DNA of 52,551 nucleotides, taken from assembly GCF_019396325.1 (NCBI RefSeq), contig NZ_JAHKRO010000070.1, positions 1 to 52,551 on the forward strand, in the 5' to 3' direction. Source of the DNA: Nonomuraea ceibae. Its GTDB lineage: Bacteria; Actinomycetota; Actinomycetes; Streptosporangiales; Streptosporangiaceae. The translations under genes and the position numbers were made by a program. Positions 50,274 through 52,551 of the stretch are shown here, one piece after another. The notes under the pieces are model-generated. The model ran no database searches. It had not been told where the DNA came from and saw only the letters and a program-made list of their open reading frames with translations. The stretch's first letter is position 1. Each line of letters starts with the position of its first letter.

Positions 50274-50813
50274 CTAGGGAAGCTCGTCGTCTTCCACCTT
50301 CCGCATCGCCTGCTGGCACCATTCGAGCTGCGCGCGCAGCGTGCCGATGTTGAGCTTGAGGTTCTCGTCGATGTGGCGGGGGGCGCCGTAACGCTGCTTG
50401 GCGCCGAGCGCCCGCTCGGTCGTCGCGATGCCCAGCTTGAGCTGCTCGATCCTGTTCTCCATGGCGGCCAGGATCTGGGACTTCTCGAGCCGGTCGAGAT
50501 ACGTGACCGCCACCTGGAACGGGTCGACGATCGGCTGGAGCTCGTGCCAGGTCTGCATCAGCAGCCGGTGGAACTCGAACCGGCCGTCCTCCGTCAGCTG
50601 ATAGACCGTGGAACCGCCCTTGCCGCCCTCGACCACCTCCAGCAGGCCCTCGTCGGCCATCTTGCCGAGGCCGTGGTAGATCGAGCCGAACTTGACGTTG
50701 GCCCAGGTGTCGGTGCCCCACGTCTCCAGGTGCCTGCGCACCTGATAGCCGTTGAGCGGGCCGTCGAGGAGGGTGCCGAGGATGAGGATGCGGGTCGTGG
50801 ATGCTGTGGACAC
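50274..50813 (-). CDS. PadR-family transcriptional regulator
   Basis: A 179-residue regulator with the PadR winged helix (RILILGTLLDGPLNGYQVRRHLETWGTDTWANVKFGSIYHGLGKMADEGLLEVVEGGKGG) and a helical C-terminal dimerisation domain. PadR proteins beside drug exporters repress them and release on ligand binding. Start GTG 50813 is preferred because it directly precedes the conserved part; TTG starts at 50819 and 50831 are in frame. It leads the exporter operon, and an AT-rich palindrome lies just upstream, toward a divergent SDR gene. Confidence 0.9.
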   Translation of the reverse strand: MSTASTTRILILGTLLDGPLNGYQVRRHLETWGTDTWANVKFGSIYHGLGKMADEGLLEVVEGGKGGSTVYQLTEDGRFEFHRLLMQTWHELQPIVDPFQVAVTYLDRLEKSQILAAMENRIEQLKLGIATTERALGAKQRYGAPRHIDENLKLNIGTLRAQLEWCQQAMRKVEDDELP

Positions 50814-50825
50814 ACTCAAGTTTGT

Positions 50826-50839
50826 ATTCAAATTTGAAT
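50826..50839. promoter_or_regulatory. PadR operator candidate
   Basis: ATTCAAATTTGAAT is a perfect 14-bp palindrome in an AT-rich spot between the divergent padR and SDR genes. Its position over the padR promoter fits autorepression and may also affect the SDR gene. Confidence 0.6.
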
Positions 50840-50867
50840 GCCTGTCAAGCGTGAGAGGCTTCCCGTC

Positions 50868-51554
50868 ATGAGCGAACGACCGACGGCCCTGGTCACCGGG
50901 GCCTCACGCGGGGTGGGCGCGGCCGTGGCCCGGGCCTTCGCCCCGACCCACCACGTCATCCTCGGCGGCCGCGACCGCGACGCGCTCTCGGCGCTGGCCG
51001 CCGAGCTGCCCGGCGCGCGGGCCTGGCCGGTCGAGCTGACCTCCGTCACCGAAGCCGACGTCGCCGGGATCGACCGGCTCGACGTGCTCGTCCACAGCGC
51101 CGGCCTCACCCGGCTCGGCCGCATCGGCGACCTGCCCGCCTCCGTGTGGCGCGAGACCATGGAGCTCAACCTGTTCGCGGTCGCCGAGCTCACCCGGCTC
51201 CTCCTGCCCGCCCTGCGCCGTGCCCGAGGCCACGTGATCTGCGTCAACTCCGGCGCCGGCCAGCGCGCCAACCCCGGCTGGGCCGCCTACTCGGCCAGCA
51301 AGTTCGCGCTGCGCTCGTTCGCCGACGCGCTCCGCCTCGAAGAGCCCGAGCTGCGCGTCACCACCGTCTACCCCGGGCGGATCGACACCGACATGCAGCG
51401 CGGCGTACGCGAGCAGGAACGCGGGGCGTACGAGCCCGAGAAGTACCTCACCGCGCAGAGCGTCGCCCGCGCCATCCACGCCGCCTGCACCGCCGGGCCC
51501 GACGCGCACCTCACCGAACTCACGCTCCGGCCGAGCGCGGGACCCCTCACCTGA
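50868..51554 (+). CDS. SDR-family oxidoreductase
   Basis: A 228-residue short-chain dehydrogenase: cofactor loop ALVTGASRGVGAAVA, an Arg-rich GGRDRDAL after the second strand suggesting NADP, HSAGL in place of NNAG, and catalytic YSASK in WAAYSASKFALRS. Members of this short group reduce carbonyls of various small molecules. ATG 50868 is chosen from protein similarity; GTG and ATG upstream are in frame. It is divergent from padR. The M20 gene follows 34 bases after with its own palindrome. Confidence 0.88.
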   Translation: MSERPTALVTGASRGVGAAVARAFAPTHHVILGGRDRDALSALAAELPGARAWPVELTSVTEADVAGIDRLDVLVHSAGLTRLGRIGDLPASVWRETMELNLFAVAELTRLLLPALRRARGHVICVNSGAGQRANPGWAAYSASKFALRSFADALRLEEPELRVTTVYPGRIDTDMQRGVREQERGAYEPEKYLTAQSVARAIHAACTAGPDAHLTELTLRPSAGPLT

Positions 51555-51559
51555 CCGCC

Positions 51560-51582
51560 TGAATGGATCCATTCACTACAGT
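51560..51582 (+). promoter_or_regulatory. Palindrome and promoter of the M20 gene
   Basis: TGAATG-GATC-CATTCA (51560-51575) matches the hutU site. It overlaps TACAGT (51577-51582), a -10-like box six bases before ATG 51589, so the transcript is probably leaderless and the site blocks the promoter. Confidence 0.7.
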
Positions 51583-51588
51583 GGGTCC

Positions 51589-52551
51589 ATGCTTGAAGAT
51601 CTCGCGCGCGTGGGCCGCGACCCCGCCACCGGAGGCTACGTACGGGACGCCTGGTCGCACGCCGACCAGGAACTGCGCGAATGGTTCGCCGGCGAGGCCA
51701 CGCGCCGCGGGCTCGACCTGCGCGAAGACCGCAACGGCAACCTGTGGGCCTGGTGGGGCGACCCCGCCCGCGAGCCCGGCGTCGTCACCGGCAGCCACCT
51801 CGACTCCGTCCGCCAGGGCGGCGCCTACGACGGGCCGCTCGGCGTCGTGTCCGCCTTCGCCGCCATCGACCTGCTGCGCCGCCGCGGCTTCCAGCCCCGC
51901 CGGCCCCTCGGCGTCGTCTGCTTCACCGACGAGGAAGGCGCCCGATTCGGCGTCCCCTGCGTCGGATCCCGGCTCCTCACCGGCGCGCTCACCCCCGAAC
52001 GGGCGCTCGGGCTCACCGACGACCACGGCGACACCCTCGCCGACGTCCTCACCCGCCTCGGACGCGACCCCCGCGCCCTCGGCCCCGACCCCGAGACCCT
52101 GCGCGCCATCGGCGTCTTCGTCGAACTCCACGTCGAACAGGGCAAAGGGCTCGTCGAACACGGCCGGCCCGTCGGCGTCGCCAGCGGCATCTGGCCCCAC
52201 GGACGGTGGCGCTTCGACCTGCGCGGCCAGGCCAACCACGCCGGCACCACCCGGCTCGCCGACCGGCACGACCCCATGCTCGCGCTGGCCCGCCTCGTCC
52301 TCGCCGCCCGCGAGCACGCCGCCCGCCGCGGCGTCGTCGCCACCGTGGGCAAGGTGCTCGTCTCCCCCAACAACGCCAACGCCGTCCCGGGGCTCGTGTC
52401 CGCCTGGCTCGACGCCCGCGGGCCCGCCGAGGCCGACGTCCGCGCCCTCGTGGCCGACCTCCACCACCTCACCGCCCCGCCCGTTCACCCCGCCGCCCCC
52501 CAACCCCCCGAACCCCGCACCCCAGCCGGTTCCCCCCGCCCCCAGCCCCCC
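51589..52551 (+). CDS. M20-family amidohydrolase (allantoate amidohydrolase-like), 5' part
   Basis: The frame is open to the window end, so the gene is incomplete; 321 codons are present. Visible M20 motifs: VVTGSHLDSVRQGGAYDGPLGVV with zinc His and bridging Asp, VCFTDEEGARFG with the catalytic Glu pair, FVELHVEQGKGLVEHG, and the dimerisation-domain marker GQANHAGTTRLADRHDPM. The pattern is that of allantoate amidohydrolase/N-carbamoyl amino-acid hydrolases. In actinobacterial hut clusters such a gene lies near hutU, and may act on a formylated or formimino glutamate. The visible C-terminal part becomes unusually proline-rich (AAPQPPEPRTPAG...). Confidence 0.88.
   Translation, partial: MLEDLARVGRDPATGGYVRDAWSHADQELREWFAGEATRRGLDLREDRNGNLWAWWGDPAREPGVVTGSHLDSVRQGGAYDGPLGVVSAFAAIDLLRRRGFQPRRPLGVVCFTDEEGARFGVPCVGSRLLTGALTPERALGLTDDHGDTLADVLTRLGRDPRALGPDPETLRAIGVFVELHVEQGKGLVEHGRPVGVASGIWPHGRWRFDLRGQANHAGTTRLADRHDPMLALARLVLAAREHAARRGVVATVGKVLVSPNNANAVPGLVSAWLDARGPAEADVRALVADLHHLTAPPVHPAAPQPPEPRTPAGSPRPQPP

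Overview
The window is very GC-rich (roughly 70% or more by eye), with tightly packed genes, many GTG starts and many ATGA/GTGA overlaps. Gene content (mec-cysO-cysM sulfur relay, DUF2017, DUF3352, DUF3618, DUF6286/AmaP, MoCo sulfite-oxidase-like protein, MacB-type transporter with its own two-component system) points to a filamentous actinobacterium. A Streptosporangiaceae/Nonomuraea-like genome is my best guess, made without any database search.

Layout. 1-2,070: end of a secreted protein gene, an aminoglycoside-adenylyltransferase-like nucleotidyltransferase and a VapBC module. 2,071-14,090: a conserved chromosomal core, pncA-pncB (minus), then clpS, DUF2017, mec, a short leader-like ORF, cysO, cysM, and later murI, an Rv1339-like metallo-hydrolase, rph and rdgB. 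As I recall it, this is the order of Mycobacterium tuberculosis Rv1330c-Rv1341, here interrupted by DUF3352, PRC-barrel, thioesterase and MFS genes. 14,138-18,582: a membrane-anchored molybdopterin oxidoreductase, then a polymorphic-toxin-like gene (long Pro/Gly/Asn-rich region plus papain-fold glutamine-deamidase-type domain) overlapping a small probable immunity gene. 18,736-23,931: MacB-like permease/ATPase with histidine kinase and NarL-type regulator.

24,215-32,996: a 2-hydroxyacid dehydrogenase, tRNA-Leu(UAG), a BCP peroxiredoxin, DUF3618, a PLP amino-acid deaminase/aldolase, a DUF6286-AmaP pair, and a gcvT-gcvH-sdaA operon behind a tandem glycine riboswitch, then a lipoprotein. 33,058-36,808: two secreted metallopeptidases (M28 and M4) sharing C-terminal Ig-like and chitin-binding-type modules. 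36,909-42,900: LysR gene and a glutamine-synthetase-like/ALDH/SDR/gamma-glutamyl hydrolase operon with a divergent FadR-type GntR regulator, a gamma-glutamylation route for an amine or amino alcohol. 42,946-45,983: an uncharacterised membrane-protein pair and a homodimeric ABC exporter behind a promoter with two matching palindromes.

46,011-52,551: histidine catabolism: hutU, an RpiR regulator, and (after an inserted DrrAB-like exporter/PadR block and an SDR gene) the start of an M20 amidohydrolase gene that runs off the window. hutU and the M20 gene share the palindrome TGAATG-N4-CATTCA, which suggests one split regulon. The most novel-looking items are the toxin/immunity pair with the 10-bp-phased TATCC array beside it, the cysO leader ORF, the gamma-glutamylation operon, and the shared hut operator.
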